The notes under the pieces were generated by a model. That model was given only the letters and a program-made list of their open reading frames with translations, had not been told where the DNA came from and did no database searches. From Nannocystis punicea (lineage in GTDB: Bacteria; Myxococcota_A; Polyangia; Nannocystales; Nannocystaceae): a stretch of 64,000 bases of DNA. Position numbers and translations under genes: made by a program. This document shows positions 35,396-44,531 of the stretch, one piece after another (position 1 is the stretch's first letter; each line of letters begins with the position of its first letter). The stretch is taken from NCBI RefSeq assembly GCF_026965555.1, contig NZ_CP114040.1:2976001-3040000 (forward strand), given 5' to 3'.

Positions 35396-35461
35396 CGGCG
35401 TCCCCGGACTCGCCGACTCGGCGGATCGTCGACCTCACGCCCCGGGATCGGAGGAGTCCAT

Positions 35462-36274
35462 ATGTTCTGGAAGAAGTCGCCGCGGAAGCGGCTCGAGAAG
35501 CTGCTCGTCGACGGTGGTACGGCCATGAATGAAGGCGACCTCGACGGGGCCCTCGCGCTCTTCGAGCAGCTCGTCCGCGACGCCGTCGCGGCCAAGGACC
35601 AGGTCCTGGAGGCCGCCGGCCTCCAGCGCCGCGGCGTCATCAAGGACCTGCGCGGGGACGCCGTCGGCGCCGAACACGACGTGCGGGCCGCCCTGCAGTT
35701 GAACCGCTCGCTCGAGGGCGCCGACGGACCGACCGTCCGCCAGGACCTCTTCACCCTCGGCGTCATCCTGGCCCGCCGGGGCGACAGCCTGGCCGCGGAG
35801 GCGCCGTTCCTCGAGAGCGCCCGCATCGCGGGCTTGAACGACCAGGACGCCCACTCACGGGCCCTCCATTACGTCGTCGCCGGTCGCCTGGAGCGCGAGG
35901 ACCGGGCCGGCGCCCTCGCCCTGCTGTGGGAGGTGCGGCCCGGCGGGGACGGCCCCCGCTGGCTGGTGGGCAGCATGGACGCGCCCATGCTCGTCCAGCT
36001 CCTGCTCGAGGATGGCCGGCTCGACGACGCGCTGTCGCTGCTGCCGGAGTGCATGACCGCGCAGAGCTACTGGTCCGCCAAGAGGGGTTTGGGGCGCATC
36101 GACGAGGCGACGATGAAGGCCATGGGGCAGGCGACCTTCCTCGTGGCCGTGGTCTGCGCCCGGGGTGCCGCCGCGGCCGGACGGCGCCAGGCGGCCGAAG
36201 ACATCCTGCTGTTGCTCGAGCATCTGCTCGGCGCCGACGAGGTCGCGCAGCTCCGGGCGGAGCTGTTCGGGTAG
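35462..36274 (+). CDS. TPR-repeat protein
   Basis: A 270-residue cytosolic helical-repeat protein. The basic start MFWKKSPRKRLEKLL is followed by TPR-like pairs (AMNEGDLDGALALFEQLVRDAV; LQRRGVIKDLRGDAVGAEHDVRAALQ; FTLGVILARRGDSLAAEAPFLESA). No enzymatic domain is present, so it probably mediates protein contacts. The ATG follows GGAGGAG at a spacing of 5 nt; the frame is open upstream but that part is duplicated non-coding DNA. A pair of 14-bp palindromes follows its stop (36312-36339). Confidence 0.85.
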   Translation: MFWKKSPRKRLEKLLVDGGTAMNEGDLDGALALFEQLVRDAVAAKDQVLEAAGLQRRGVIKDLRGDAVGAEHDVRAALQLNRSLEGADGPTVRQDLFTLGVILARRGDSLAAEAPFLESARIAGLNDQDAHSRALHYVVAGRLEREDRAGALALLWEVRPGGDGPRWLVGSMDAPMLVQLLLEDGRLDDALSLLPECMTAQSYWSAKRGLGRIDEATMKAMGQATFLVAVVCARGAAAAGRRQAAEDILLLLEHLLGADEVAQLRAELFG

Positions 36275-36426
36275 CGGGCGGGCACCGCGGCCCGGTCGGG
36301 TGCCGTGGAGCTGTCCGTGAGGACATGTCCTCAAGGTAACTTGGGCGACGGCGTGTGACGGCGCTCGCGGCTCTGCGGCAGGGCGGGCGGAGGGCGTTAC
36401 CTGTTCGTAAGGACAGGTGGCAACGA

Positions 36427-36948
36427 TCACCGCCCGGCCGCGGCGAGCTCGGCGCGCACCCGCATCAGCGCTTCGCCGAGCAGGTTCTTGCCGCGCCACC
36501 GGCTCCGGTCGTGGATCCGCGGGTCGTCGGCGCGCAGGCCGACGCCCCACACCCGGTCCAGCGGGCTCGCCTCGACGAGCAGCTTGTCGCCGGTCGCCAG
36601 CAGCGCGGCGCGCAGCTCCGGGTCTTGCCCGAACTTGGCCCGGTTGCCGCGCACCACGAGGTCGAGGCACTCGCGGTCCCACACCTCCTGGACGAAGCCG
36701 GCGACCGTGCGCCCGAGCGCCTTGTGCTGCCGGGGATCGTCGGTAGCGAGGATCTTCGCCCGCGTCGCGTCGTCGCCGAACAGCCGCGCCTTCTCGGCCA
36801 TCATGAACTGTTCGGCGCAGCCGTAGGTGACGCCGTCGACCGCGAACCGCGACGGGGTCCACTGCCCGAACACGGCCGGCGGCTGCCAGAACAGCACCAT
36901 CGTCTCGGTCTCGATCACCTGCGAACCATCGAAGTCGTCGCGCCGCAT
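36427..36948 (-). CDS. NADAR family protein, copy 2 (divergent paralogue)
   Basis: A 173-residue intact NADAR protein, YbiA-like. Motifs: VLFWQPPAVFGQWTPSRF, GCAEQFMMAEKARLFGD (catalytic Glu in the AEQ), the Q-K-ALGR block and WRGKNLLGEALMRVR at the end. It is much diverged from the copy at 22 kb (it has AEQFMMA rather than SEHYFQA), so it is an old paralogue, not part of the recent duplication. Single 14-bp palindromic unit 36402-36415 lies just 3' of its stop and could act as a terminator hairpin. Confidence 0.93.
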   Translation of the reverse strand: MRRDDFDGSQVIETETMVLFWQPPAVFGQWTPSRFAVDGVTYGCAEQFMMAEKARLFGDDATRAKILATDDPRQHKALGRTVAGFVQEVWDRECLDLVVRGNRAKFGQDPELRAALLATGDKLLVEASPLDRVWGVGLRADDPRIHDRSRWRGKNLLGEALMRVRAELAAAGR

Positions 36949-37197
36949 CGCGCGAGCACCATATCAGCGACCTTCCCGCGCGGTCGACGGTGCGGCGCGA
37001 CGCGAAGCGCGAAGCCGAGGACGGAGGTGCTGCGGCGGCGGCCCGAGAGAGCGGGCCTTGCCGGCTGCGCCGACGCGGCATCCTCACCTGGGAGGCGGCG
37101 CGGAGCCGCGTCCGAACGAGACGGCGGGGGAGGCTCGGCGCGGCCTGCGTGGGATGGCCGCCACGGACAGCGGGTTGCGAGGTGCGCGGGCGGGGGA

Positions 37198-37395
37198 CTA
37201 CGAGTCGCCGCGACGCTGACGCCGTCGCTCGCGCACCCGCATCCCCGCGGCGGCGACGATGACGAGCGCGAGGGCGATCGGCGGCTCCGGAACGGTCGTG
37301 CTCGCCGAGTACCAGCCGGTTCCGCGGTGAACGGCCGCGTCGGCCGGCGGCACGTCCGCGGCGACGAGGAGGTTGACGAGCGCGAGGCTGAGCAT
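37198..37395 (-). CDS. Short PEP-CTERM-like exported protein
   Basis: A 65-residue frame with strong codon bias. It starts with a hydrophobic N-terminus (MLSLALVNLLVAADVPPADA), has a short middle, then TTVPEPPIALALVIVAAAG and a cluster of Arg (RVRERRRQRR). A V-P-E-P motif followed by a membrane helix and a basic tail is the layout of PEP-CTERM exosortase sorting signals. The mature part is only about 20 residues, so it is either a fragment, a tiny sorted peptide, or a C-terminal relic of a larger protein. No exosortase gene is in the window. Confidence 0.5.
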   Translation of the reverse strand: MLSLALVNLLVAADVPPADAAVHRGTGWYSASTTVPEPPIALALVIVAAAGMRVRERRRQRRGDS

Positions 37396-37916
37396 GTCCC
37401 CAGCGTACTACGCCTCGCGCCGGCGAGCGAGGCGGCAGGTCTGGTCGTGCAGGACGCGGGCAGAGCGAGCCCATCCGGGCCGGGGCTCCTTCGCGCCGCG
37501 CGCCGCGGCTACGCCCCGATCCGTGCCGATGAAGCGCGAGGCCGAGGCGGCGCGCGAGGCCGAAGAACCGGCGCAGGCGGCGGAGCGAGCGCTCGCTGCG
37601 GCGTGTTGGCGTCGCCGAGATCCCGGTCGGGTTGCGAGAAGGCCGGGGTCGACCTCGCCGATCGCGGTTCCATCCGTGACGGCGGGTCCGCGGTTCTGCG
37701 ACGGGATCCGCGACGTCGCGGGCGACGGGCTTCGACCTGTCTGAAGGGCCAACCAGGCGCGGCGGCCTCGGCCGGGGGGGGAGTCGGCGCGCCGGGCCGC
37801 GACGCCTGGTTCACCCTCGCCGATCGGTGGTCGCGGCGGTGGTACGACCTGTCCGAAGGGGCATGTCTTTTGCGCGGCCTTGGCCGGGCCCGCGAGTTGG
37901 CGTACCCTCGCGCGCC
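37396..37916. other. Intergenic region with scattered palindromic units
   Basis: No supported gene. Two 14-bp units, degenerate (37737-37750) and good (37850-37863), lie towards the right, the second about 55 bp before the acetyltransferase start. Confidence 0.5.
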
Positions 37917-38738
37917 ATGTCGAGTCTGACGCCGAGGGACATCGCGGTGCTCGAGGAGCGCCGCCAGGCCGAGTGCACCGTGACTGCCGCGCTGGTGTCG
38001 GAGCCGATCGCGGGCGGGTTCATGTCGGTCAGCGGCGTCGGCTCGTGGACCAATCAGGCGTGCGGGCTCGGCCTCGCGGGGCCGGTCGCGGAGGCGGAGG
38101 TCGACCGCCTGGTCGAGTTCTACGCCGGCCGCGGCATCGAGCCGAAGATCGAGGTGAGCGCGTTCGCCGACGAGACGCTGCTGGCGGGGCTGGCGGCGCG
38201 AGGGTTCGTGCTGCGCGAGTTCGAGGCGGTGCTGGCCCGCCCGCTGGCGCCGGGCGAGGACTTCGCGCCGGCGCAGGGCTGGCCGCCCGGCATCACGTTC
38301 GCCCGCGTCGACCCGCGCGACGCGGCGCAGGTCGAGGCGTTCGTCGAGGCGTCGACCTGCGGCTTCCGCCCCGAGGGCTCGCCGGTGCCGGAGGAGCTGG
38401 CGGCGGCGTCGCGGCGGATGATCGCGCAGCCGCGGACGGAGTGCTTCCTCGCGCTCGACGGCGCGGTGGCGGTCGGCGGCGGCTCGCTCGACGTCGGCGA
38501 GGGGGTGGCGGCGCTGCTGGGGACGTCGGTGCGCGCGACCCACCGCGGGCGGGGGATCCAGCAAGCGCTGATCGCGATGCGCCTGCGCGCGGCGCAGGCC
38601 CGCGGGTGCGCGGTGGCGTGCATCCATTCGCGCCCGGGCATCCCGACCGAGCGCAACGCGGCCCGCATGGGGTTCGCGCTGGTCTATCACAAGGTGGCGC
38701 TGGTACGGCCGGGGCCCGGCCTGGCGCCGTCGCCGTGA
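37917..38738 (+). CDS. GNAT family N-acetyltransferase
   Basis: A 273-residue two-lobed GNAT. The second half holds the acetyl-CoA motif A: LLGTSVRATHRGRGIQQALIAMRLRAAQARG (R-G-R-G-I-Q), followed by PTERNAARMGFALVYHKV, typical motif B. The N-terminal lobe (LEERRQAECTVTAALVSEPIAGGFMS) is an AAC/GNAT-like partner domain. Substrate unknown. The ATG at MSSLTPRD was chosen. The next gene, alkB, starts 9 bp after the stop, so they form an operon. Confidence 0.9.
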   Translation: MSSLTPRDIAVLEERRQAECTVTAALVSEPIAGGFMSVSGVGSWTNQACGLGLAGPVAEAEVDRLVEFYAGRGIEPKIEVSAFADETLLAGLAARGFVLREFEAVLARPLAPGEDFAPAQGWPPGITFARVDPRDAAQVEAFVEASTCGFRPEGSPVPEELAAASRRMIAQPRTECFLALDGAVAVGGGSLDVGEGVAALLGTSVRATHRGRGIQQALIAMRLRAAQARGCAVACIHSRPGIPTERNAARMGFALVYHKVALVRPGPGLAPSP

Positions 38739-38747
38739 AGGACGGCG

Positions 38748-39383
38748 ATGTTCACGAGCCTGCTCGACGACCGGATCCGCGTGGCCCGCGGGTCCCTGGC
38801 GCCGGCCCGCGCGGCGGAGCTGATGGCGGCGCTGCTGCGCGACACGCCGTGGCTGGCGGTCCGCTACGAGAACGACGGACGCCCGCGCGAGCTGCCGCGG
38901 CTGACGGTCAACTACGGCGAGCGGTCCTATGATTATTCGGGGCTGGTGTTCACGCCGCTGCCATGGACGCCGCTCCTGGCCGAGCTGCGCGCGCTGGCCG
39001 AGGCGGCCGCGGAGACGCGCTTCAACGCGCTGATCGTGCAGCTGTACCGCGACGGCGAGGACGGGGTGAACTGGCACGCCGACGACAGCCTCGGGGTGGG
39101 CCGCGATCCGATCATCGCGTCGCTGTCGTTCGGGGCGACGCGCAAGTTCCTGGTGCGGCCCAAGGGCGCCGCCGAGCCGTGCCTGACGCTCGAGCTGCAC
39201 GCCGGCGACCTGCTGGTGATGCGCGGGGACCTGCAGCACTCGCACCAGCACAAGGTGCCGCGCGAGCCGGAGGTGAAGGCGCCGCGCATCAACCTGACCT
39301 TTCGGACATTGTCAGGACCGGCGCCGCAGCCGGCGGTGGCGCACGCGAGCCGGGTGGTGCGCTGGCCCGAAGACGGCGAGTGA
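38748..39383 (+). CDS. AlkB-like 2OG-Fe(II) oxygenase
   Basis: A 211-residue DNA/RNA dealkylase of the ALKBH2/3 type. Iron ligands are H110 and D112 (NWHADDS) and the distal His in HQHKVP (about 168). 2-oxoglutarate-binding Arg180 and substrate Arg186 are in PRINLTFRTL. YGERSYDYSGL and the hydrophobic finger PRLTVNY fit nucleotide flipping. It oxidatively removes methyl groups from N1-methyladenine and N3-methylcytosine in nucleic acid. It is in an operon with the GNAT gene. Together with LigD, Pnkp-Hen1 and HelD it adds to the repair content of the window. Confidence 0.95.
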   Translation: MFTSLLDDRIRVARGSLAPARAAELMAALLRDTPWLAVRYENDGRPRELPRLTVNYGERSYDYSGLVFTPLPWTPLLAELRALAEAAAETRFNALIVQLYRDGEDGVNWHADDSLGVGRDPIIASLSFGATRKFLVRPKGAAEPCLTLELHAGDLLVMRGDLQHSHQHKVPREPEVKAPRINLTFRTLSGPAPQPAVAHASRVVRWPEDGE

Positions 39384-39515
39384 GGCGAGCGCTGGCCGGG
39401 GCGATGGTGCACGGATCGTTCGCCTCGTTGCGAGGTCTCCTCCCGTCCACGGGCGGTCGTCCCGAATCCGCCGGGGCCCAATTGCGGCTGCTCGCGCCGC
39501 CGTCGGCGCCTCGGA

Positions 39516-40961
39516 TCAACCCTGGAAGGGCGCGGCGAGCGGCAAGGTGATGACGAGCGCGGCGCCGCGGCCGGGGTTGGCGTCGACGTGGATCGTGCCG
39601 CCGTGGGCGTCGACGATCCGGCGCGCGATCGCCAGACCGAGGCCGGAGCCGCCGCGCCGGCGCGCCGGGTCGGCGGTGTAGAACTGCTCGAACACGTGTG
39701 GGCGATCGGCGTCGGCGATCCCGGGGCCCTGGTCGCGGACGACGATCTCGACGCGCGCGCCGTAGCGGCGGGCGACGACCTCGATGATGCCGCCGCACGG
39801 CGAGAACTTGAGCGCGTTGTCGAGGACGCACAGCAGGGCCTGGGCGATCCGCTCGGGGTCGATGTGAACCGTGAGCTCCTCGGCGAGGTCGAGGACGAGG
39901 GAGACGCGGCGGTCGAGCGCGCGGCCCTCGATGGCCCGCGTGGCCCGCTCGAGGACGGCGCGCAGCGAGGCGTCGACACGCTCCAGCCGGGTCGAGCCGG
40001 CCTCGAGGTGGCCGAGGTCGAGGAGGTCCTGGATCAGGGTGCGCAGCCGCGTGGTCTCGTCGACGGCGGTGCGCAGGAACCGGGTGCGCAGCTCGGGGTC
40101 GTCGCCGGCGCCGCCGTCGAGCGCCTGCAAGGTGACGTGCAGGTTGGAGACGGGGGTGCGCAGCTCGTGCGAGGCGTTGGCGAGGAAGGTGCGCCGCTCC
40201 TGCTCGAGCGCGGCCAGCCGCTCGGCCATGCGGTTGAGCTCGGCCGCGAGCTCGCCGAGCTCGTCGGGGCGGGCGATCGCCAGCCGCGTGCCGAGCTCGC
40301 CGCGGCCGAGAGCGACCGCGAAGTCGCGCATCTGCTGGATCGGCCGCCCCAGGCCGCGCGCGAACCAGGCGACGAGGCCGGCGCCGACGGCGAGGATGAC
40401 CGCCAGGGCGACCAGCACCGTGACGATGGTCGCCCGCAGGTGCGCCTGCAGCTGCGCGAGCGACCGCGACATGCGGACGGCGCCGAGCAGCCGCTCGTGC
40501 CGGACGATCGGGACCGCGTGGTAGATGCGATCCTCGTTGTCGCTGAGGCCGACGGCGATGCCGGTGACGGCCCGCCCGGCGAGCGCGTCGGCCATGCCCG
40601 GGACGGCCGGCCAGACGATCGCGTTCTCGGCCGGCTCGTGCTGCGAGGTGGCGAGCAGCCGCCCGTCGGGCGCGATCACCCGCAAGGCGATGTCCTCGGG
40701 GGCGCCGTAGCGCTCGACCAGGACGCGCAGGCGGACGAGGTCGCCCTGCTCGAGCAGGTCGCCGGCGGTCTGGGCGATCGCGTGGGTGCGGGCGCCGAGG
40801 TCGGTCGCGGCCGAGGCGAGGTAGAACCGCTGGAAGGACCACAGGACGACCGACACCAGGGCGCCGGCGCACAGCACCAGCAGGCCGAGGGTGGTGACGA
40901 ACAGGCGCCGGCGGACGCCCATGCGCCCGAATCGTCGCTGCACGCGCGCGTGGGCCGGCAT
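39516..40961 (-). CDS. Sensor histidine kinase
   Basis: A 481-residue membrane kinase. There are two membrane helices (20-43 and 177-200) around a periplasmic sensor, a HAMP domain (FARGLGRPIQQMRDFAVALGRGELGTRL), a HisKA domain with phospho-acceptor His265 in ASHELRTP, and an HATPase with N box (LDNALKFSP), G1 (DQGPGI) and G2 (RGGSGLGLAIARR). It pairs with the response regulator gene 18 bp upstream on the same strand. The stimulus is unknown. An alternative start is MGVRRRLFV, 13 codons in. Confidence 0.95.
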   Translation of the reverse strand: MPAHARVQRRFGRMGVRRRLFVTTLGLLVLCAGALVSVVLWSFQRFYLASAATDLGARTHAIAQTAGDLLEQGDLVRLRVLVERYGAPEDIALRVIAPDGRLLATSQHEPAENAIVWPAVPGMADALAGRAVTGIAVGLSDNEDRIYHAVPIVRHERLLGAVRMSRSLAQLQAHLRATIVTVLVALAVILAVGAGLVAWFARGLGRPIQQMRDFAVALGRGELGTRLAIARPDELGELAAELNRMAERLAALEQERRTFLANASHELRTPVSNLHVTLQALDGGAGDDPELRTRFLRTAVDETTRLRTLIQDLLDLGHLEAGSTRLERVDASLRAVLERATRAIEGRALDRRVSLVLDLAEELTVHIDPERIAQALLCVLDNALKFSPCGGIIEVVARRYGARVEIVVRDQGPGIADADRPHVFEQFYTADPARRRGGSGLGLAIARRIVDAHGGTIHVDANPGRGAALVITLPLAAPFQG

Positions 40962-40979
40962 GACGGGCTCCGGAGGCGA

Positions 40980-41756
40980 TCAGGACGGCAGGTCGTAGCG
41001 GAAGCCGATGCCGGGGACGGTGAGGACGAGGCGCGGGTGGGCCGGGTCCTCCTCGATCTTCTCGCGCAGGCAGCGGATGTGCACGGCCAGCAGGGTGTGG
41101 CCGTCGGGCGCGCCCGGGCCCCAGGTGCGCTCGATGAGCTCGGTGCGGGTGACGACGCGGCCGGGGTAGGAGAGGAGGAGCCGCAGCAGCGCGTACTCGG
41201 CGGCCGAGGTGGCGATCGGCCGGCCGCGCACGAGGATTGTGGCGCTGTCGAGGTCGACGACGACGCGGCCGCCGTCGAGGCGCCCGCGCGCGGGGGTCCG
41301 CTCGTGCGCCGCCATCCGCGGGATCGGGGCGTGGCGCAGCAGCTCCTCCATGCGCTGGACCAGCAGGCGATCCTCGTCGAGGAGGCGCTGGGCCTGGTTT
41401 CGCCGCCGCAGCACCGCGCCGACGCGGGCGACCAGCTCGGGGGTGTCGAACGGCTTGGTGACGTAGTCGTCGGCCCCGACGGTGAGGCCGTCGACCTTGT
41501 CCTGGCCGCGGTCGCGCGCGGTCAACATGACGACCGGGACGTCCGAGACGGCCCGCAGCCGGCGGCAGACCTCCATGCCGTCGATGCCGGGGAGCATGAG
41601 GTCGAGGATGACGACGTCGGGGTGACGGCTGTTGGCCTGCTCGAGCGCGCCGGCGCCGTCCTCCGCGGTGGTGACGCTGTAGCCCTCGCGCGTGAGCGCG
41701 TAGGTGAGGCTGGCCCGCAGCGGCTCTTCGTCGTCGACAATGAGGACTCGCGGCAT
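40980..41756 (-). CDS. OmpR/PhoB-type response regulator
   Basis: A 258-residue regulator. The receiver domain has acidic Asp8-Asp9, phospho-acceptor Asp52 (VVILDLMLPG) and Lys101 (ADDYVTKPFD). A 40-residue linker leads to a C-terminal winged helix (ATSAAEYALLRLLLSYPGRVVTRTELIE, then VHIRCLREKIEED and VPGIGFRYDL) that binds DNA. It is the first gene of a regulator-kinase operon. Start MPRVLIVDD was chosen; the frame is open further upstream without homology. Confidence 0.96.
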   Translation of the reverse strand: MPRVLIVDDEEPLRASLTYALTREGYSVTTAEDGAGALEQANSRHPDVVILDLMLPGIDGMEVCRRLRAVSDVPVVMLTARDRGQDKVDGLTVGADDYVTKPFDTPELVARVGAVLRRRNQAQRLLDEDRLLVQRMEELLRHAPIPRMAAHERTPARGRLDGGRVVVDLDSATILVRGRPIATSAAEYALLRLLLSYPGRVVTRTELIERTWGPGAPDGHTLLAVHIRCLREKIEEDPAHPRLVLTVPGIGFRYDLPS

Positions 41757-41911
41757 GAAGTGTTGATTGGGGGACGAGCGCGCGGGCGCAAGGTGAGTTA
41801 TGCGTCCGCGGCCGGGCCCGGCGCCGAGGCCAGGCTCGCGGCGGCGGTCCGGGCGCGGTTCAGGAGTGGCGTGAACTGCGCCGCATTTCGGCGCTGGAAG
41901 CGCAGGGTGCG

Positions 41912-43594
41912 TCACTGCACCGGTTCGTCGAAGTGGACCGCCCAGTTGTGGAGCGTGTACCCGTGACGGCTGACCGTGGCGTCGGAGTCGCGCAAGTTGC
42001 CGCGGGCGCCGGTCGTCGGGCCCGCGCTCTGGCCGGGGACGCCGGTGGCGGCGTAGCGGACGCGCTGGTTGCCGCCGACCGGCTCGCCGGCGAGGGTGAG
42101 CTGCACGCGGGTCGGGCCCGCGAGCGCGACGGCGGCGATCGCCGGCGGTGCGCCGCTGCTGTCAGTGAACTCGAAGCCGTAGTTGCCGGGGTTGGTGACG
42201 AGCACCTCGTCGAGCATGAGCGGCGGGACGGGCACGTCGAAGTCGACGGTGACGACGGCGCCGGCGCGGGTGACCGCGCGCGGGGCCAGCGGCCGCCACG
42301 GGACGCCGTCGATCAGGACGGAGCGATAGACCTTGGCGTAGTACTCGCCGAGCCAGCGCTCGCCCTCACCGGTGAGGTGGACGCCGTCGACGTAGGGGAA
42401 GACGTACTTGGGGCCGACGACGTGGATCCGGTCGGGACGGGCCCGCGCGGCCGCCAGCTGCTCGAAGGGGATCCGCGAGACGGGGCTGCCGTACATGGTC
42501 CAGCTCGACATCTGACACAGGAACATCGACACCGGGTAGGGCTGACCGGTGAGCGCCTTGACGTCGGCCTCGTAGTCGCTCTGCCAGGCCAGCAGGTCGT
42601 CGGCGTAGGCGAGGTTGTTGCCGACGTGGTCGCTCTCGCCGTGGATGATGGCGACCGCCCGCACCGCGTAGACCTCGCCGCTCATGGCGGCCAGGGCCAC
42701 GCCGGCGCTGACCTGGGCCAGGCCGTCGGCGTACGGGGCGGTGCCCTTCTTGAGCGCGGCGTAGGGCTGACCGCCGACGCCGTGGGCGGAGGCGAGGATC
42801 TTGTGGCTGCTCCCGCGGGCCTGCTCGAGCTGGCTGACGAGGTTGGCCGCGCCCGAGGCGATGGTCTCGCCCTCGGCGCCGTTCCAGGTCTCGACCAGCG
42901 GGATGAAGCCGGTCAGGCCGACGCCGCCGGCCCGCACGCCGGTGTTGAAGGAGACGTTGGTGAACGGCTGAATGGCGCTGACGACCGCCGAGCCGGAGCC
43001 GGTCGACAGGCTCTGGCCGCTGATCAGCAGGTGGTGCAGGCCGACGCCGACGCACTGGCCGTGGACGCACGGCTGTCCCGAAGGACAGGGGCTGTCGCAG
43101 CCGCCGCAGTGGGCCTCGTCGTTGTCGACGTCGACGCATTGCTCGCCGCACAGGGCCTGCTCCGCGGCGCAGGTGGGCGTGCACGCGGCCGCGACGCAGG
43201 CGACGCCGGGCGGGCAGGCGCGGTCGCACTCGCCGCAGTGGGCGGGGTCGTTGTCGAGGTCGACGCAGCCGCCGGCGCAGGCGGCCCGGTCCGCGCCGCA
43301 GGCGACGCTGCACTGTCCTTCGAGACAGGCGAGCCCGGGGTCGCACGGCTGGTCGCAGCCGCCGCAGTGCGCGGGGTCGTGCGCGAGGTCGACGCAGGCG
43401 TCGCCGCAGACCGCCAGGGGCGCCGGACAGGCGCCCTCGCCGGTGGTGGGGACGCCGCTGCTCGTGGTCGAAGTCGGCGGGCCGCTGACCGCGGTGGCGC
43501 TGCCGGCCTCGCCGGTGCCGTCCTCGGTGGACGTGCCGGCAGCGGAGGGACAGGCGCACAAGAAGGCGAGCAGGAGCGAATGGCGGGCGGACAC
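41912..43594 (-). CDS. SASA-family carbohydrate esterase lipoprotein with Cys modules
   Basis: A 560-residue exported lipoprotein beginning at GTG (VSARHSLLLAFLCAC, lipobox at the second Cys). A Ser/Thr/Gly linker is followed by three tandem Cys modules of about 40 residues, each with CVDxxxDPAHCGxC. The catalytic domain (from about residue 185) has LISGQSLSTGSGS, an SGNH-type Ser block, IIHGESDH and DGVHLTGEG with the catalytic His, as in sialate O-acetylesterases. It probably deacetylates an extracellular polysaccharide. Two 14-bp palindromic units (43074-43087, 43314-43327) lie within the coding sequence of the Cys modules. A V-containing start rather than ATG is inferred. Confidence 0.85.
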   Translation of the reverse strand: MSARHSLLLAFLCACPSAAGTSTEDGTGEAGSATAVSGPPTSTTSSGVPTTGEGACPAPLAVCGDACVDLAHDPAHCGGCDQPCDPGLACLEGQCSVACGADRAACAGGCVDLDNDPAHCGECDRACPPGVACVAAACTPTCAAEQALCGEQCVDVDNDEAHCGGCDSPCPSGQPCVHGQCVGVGLHHLLISGQSLSTGSGSAVVSAIQPFTNVSFNTGVRAGGVGLTGFIPLVETWNGAEGETIASGAANLVSQLEQARGSSHKILASAHGVGGQPYAALKKGTAPYADGLAQVSAGVALAAMSGEVYAVRAVAIIHGESDHVGNNLAYADDLLAWQSDYEADVKALTGQPYPVSMFLCQMSSWTMYGSPVSRIPFEQLAAARARPDRIHVVGPKYVFPYVDGVHLTGEGERWLGEYYAKVYRSVLIDGVPWRPLAPRAVTRAGAVVTVDFDVPVPPLMLDEVLVTNPGNYGFEFTDSSGAPPAIAAVALAGPTRVQLTLAGEPVGGNQRVRYAATGVPGQSAGPTTGARGNLRDSDATVSRHGYTLHNWAVHFDEPVQ

Positions 43595-43880
43595 GGCCCA
43601 CCATCGATCGGTTGCGACGGCGGTGCAAGCCGACGGCGCGCAGGCGCGCCCGCGCTGCGGTCCATGTCTCGACGGACATGTCATGGGGGCCATCCGGGGC
43701 GCCGGCCCCGGGGCCGACTGAGCGCCTGCGCTCGCGCTCGTGCGCGTCGCTGCGCGCGGCTCAGGGCGCCCCGTCCGCACGTTGCCGCCCGATTTTCCCG
43801 GCGTCGCCGCGCGCTGCGAGGATCGGCGCCCAATCATCGATCGCCCGCCGGCGGCGGGCGCACGTCCCACGCTCCCATTC
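43595..43880. promoter_or_regulatory. Divergent region between esterase lipoprotein and SIMPL gene
   Basis: A 286-bp region carrying promoters for both flanking genes. It contains two adjoining 14-bp units, TGTCTCGACGGACA (43665-43678) and TGTCATGGGGGCCA (43679-43692). No other gene is seen. Confidence 0.5.
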
Positions 43881-44531
43881 ATGCAACCACGAGAGTTCGT
43901 GAACACGAAGAAGATCGAGGCGACCGGGAGCAGCGTCGTGCGCGCGGAGCCGGACGCGGCGATCCTGCGGCTCGGCGTGACGACGCAGGCCGAGCACCCG
44001 GCGGAGGCGGTGGAGGAGAACGCCGAGAAGATGGCGAAGGTGATCGCGGCGGTGAAGAAGCAGAAGCTCGGCGAGGCGGCGATCCAGACCGCGGACCTGC
44101 AGCTCGAGTCGGTGACCAAGTGGGACGAGGACACTCAGACCGAGATTTTGGTCGGCTATCGGGCCACCAACGTGATCAGCGTGACCGCGCCGATCGACAA
44201 GGCGGTCGCGGTCTATGACTCGGGCGTGGCCGCCGGGGCCAACACCGCCGGCGGGCTGCGCTTCATCGTCAACGACGACAAGAAGTACCGCCGCGACGGG
44301 CTCGGGCAGGCGACCAAGGTGGCGATCGACGAGATCCACACGGTCGCCAAGGCGCTCGGGACCAAGATCGAGGGGCCGCTGATGGCGGAGGTGCTGGAGG
44401 AGGTCCCGCCGCCGCTGATCGACTACCACTTCTCGGCGGCCGAGGAGGTCGGGGCGGCGACGCCGATCATCCCGGGGCGGATCGAGATCACCTCGCGCGT
44501 CCGCGTGGTCTACGAGATCAAGGCGACTTGA
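43881..44531 (+). CDS. SIMPL domain protein (DUF541)
   Basis: A 216-residue protein consisting of the SIMPL fold: KIEATGSSVVRAEPDAAILRLGVTT at the start and the R-ATNVISVTAPIDKAVAVYDSGVAAGANTAGGLRFIV centre are characteristic. No signal peptide is present (MQPREFVNTKK), in contrast to many periplasmic homologues, so it is probably cytosolic. The precise role is unknown. Its 3' end overlaps the tail of the convergent lipoprotein gene by 14 bp. Confidence 0.88.
   Translation: MQPREFVNTKKIEATGSSVVRAEPDAAILRLGVTTQAEHPAEAVEENAEKMAKVIAAVKKQKLGEAAIQTADLQLESVTKWDEDTQTEILVGYRATNVISVTAPIDKAVAVYDSGVAAGANTAGGLRFIVNDDKKYRRDGLGQATKVAIDEIHTVAKALGTKIEGPLMAEVLEEVPPPLIDYHFSAAEEVGAATPIIPGRIEITSRVRVVYEIKAT

Larger units (their letters stand above)
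34917..35461. other. Region of decay and duplication between LRR lipoprotein and TPR gene
   Basis: It contains the dead NADAR copy (35066-35248), the copy C duplicated upstream block and the TPR gene ribosome binding site GGAGGAG (35450-35456). The first 130 bp (34917-35050) hold no recognisable gene. Confidence 0.6.

Noticed and set aside
35054..35461. In-frame N-terminal extension of the TPR protein.
   Set aside because: This DNA is the duplicated NADAR upstream block and dead NADAR copy read on the opposite strand; a good ribosome binding site precedes ATG 35462.
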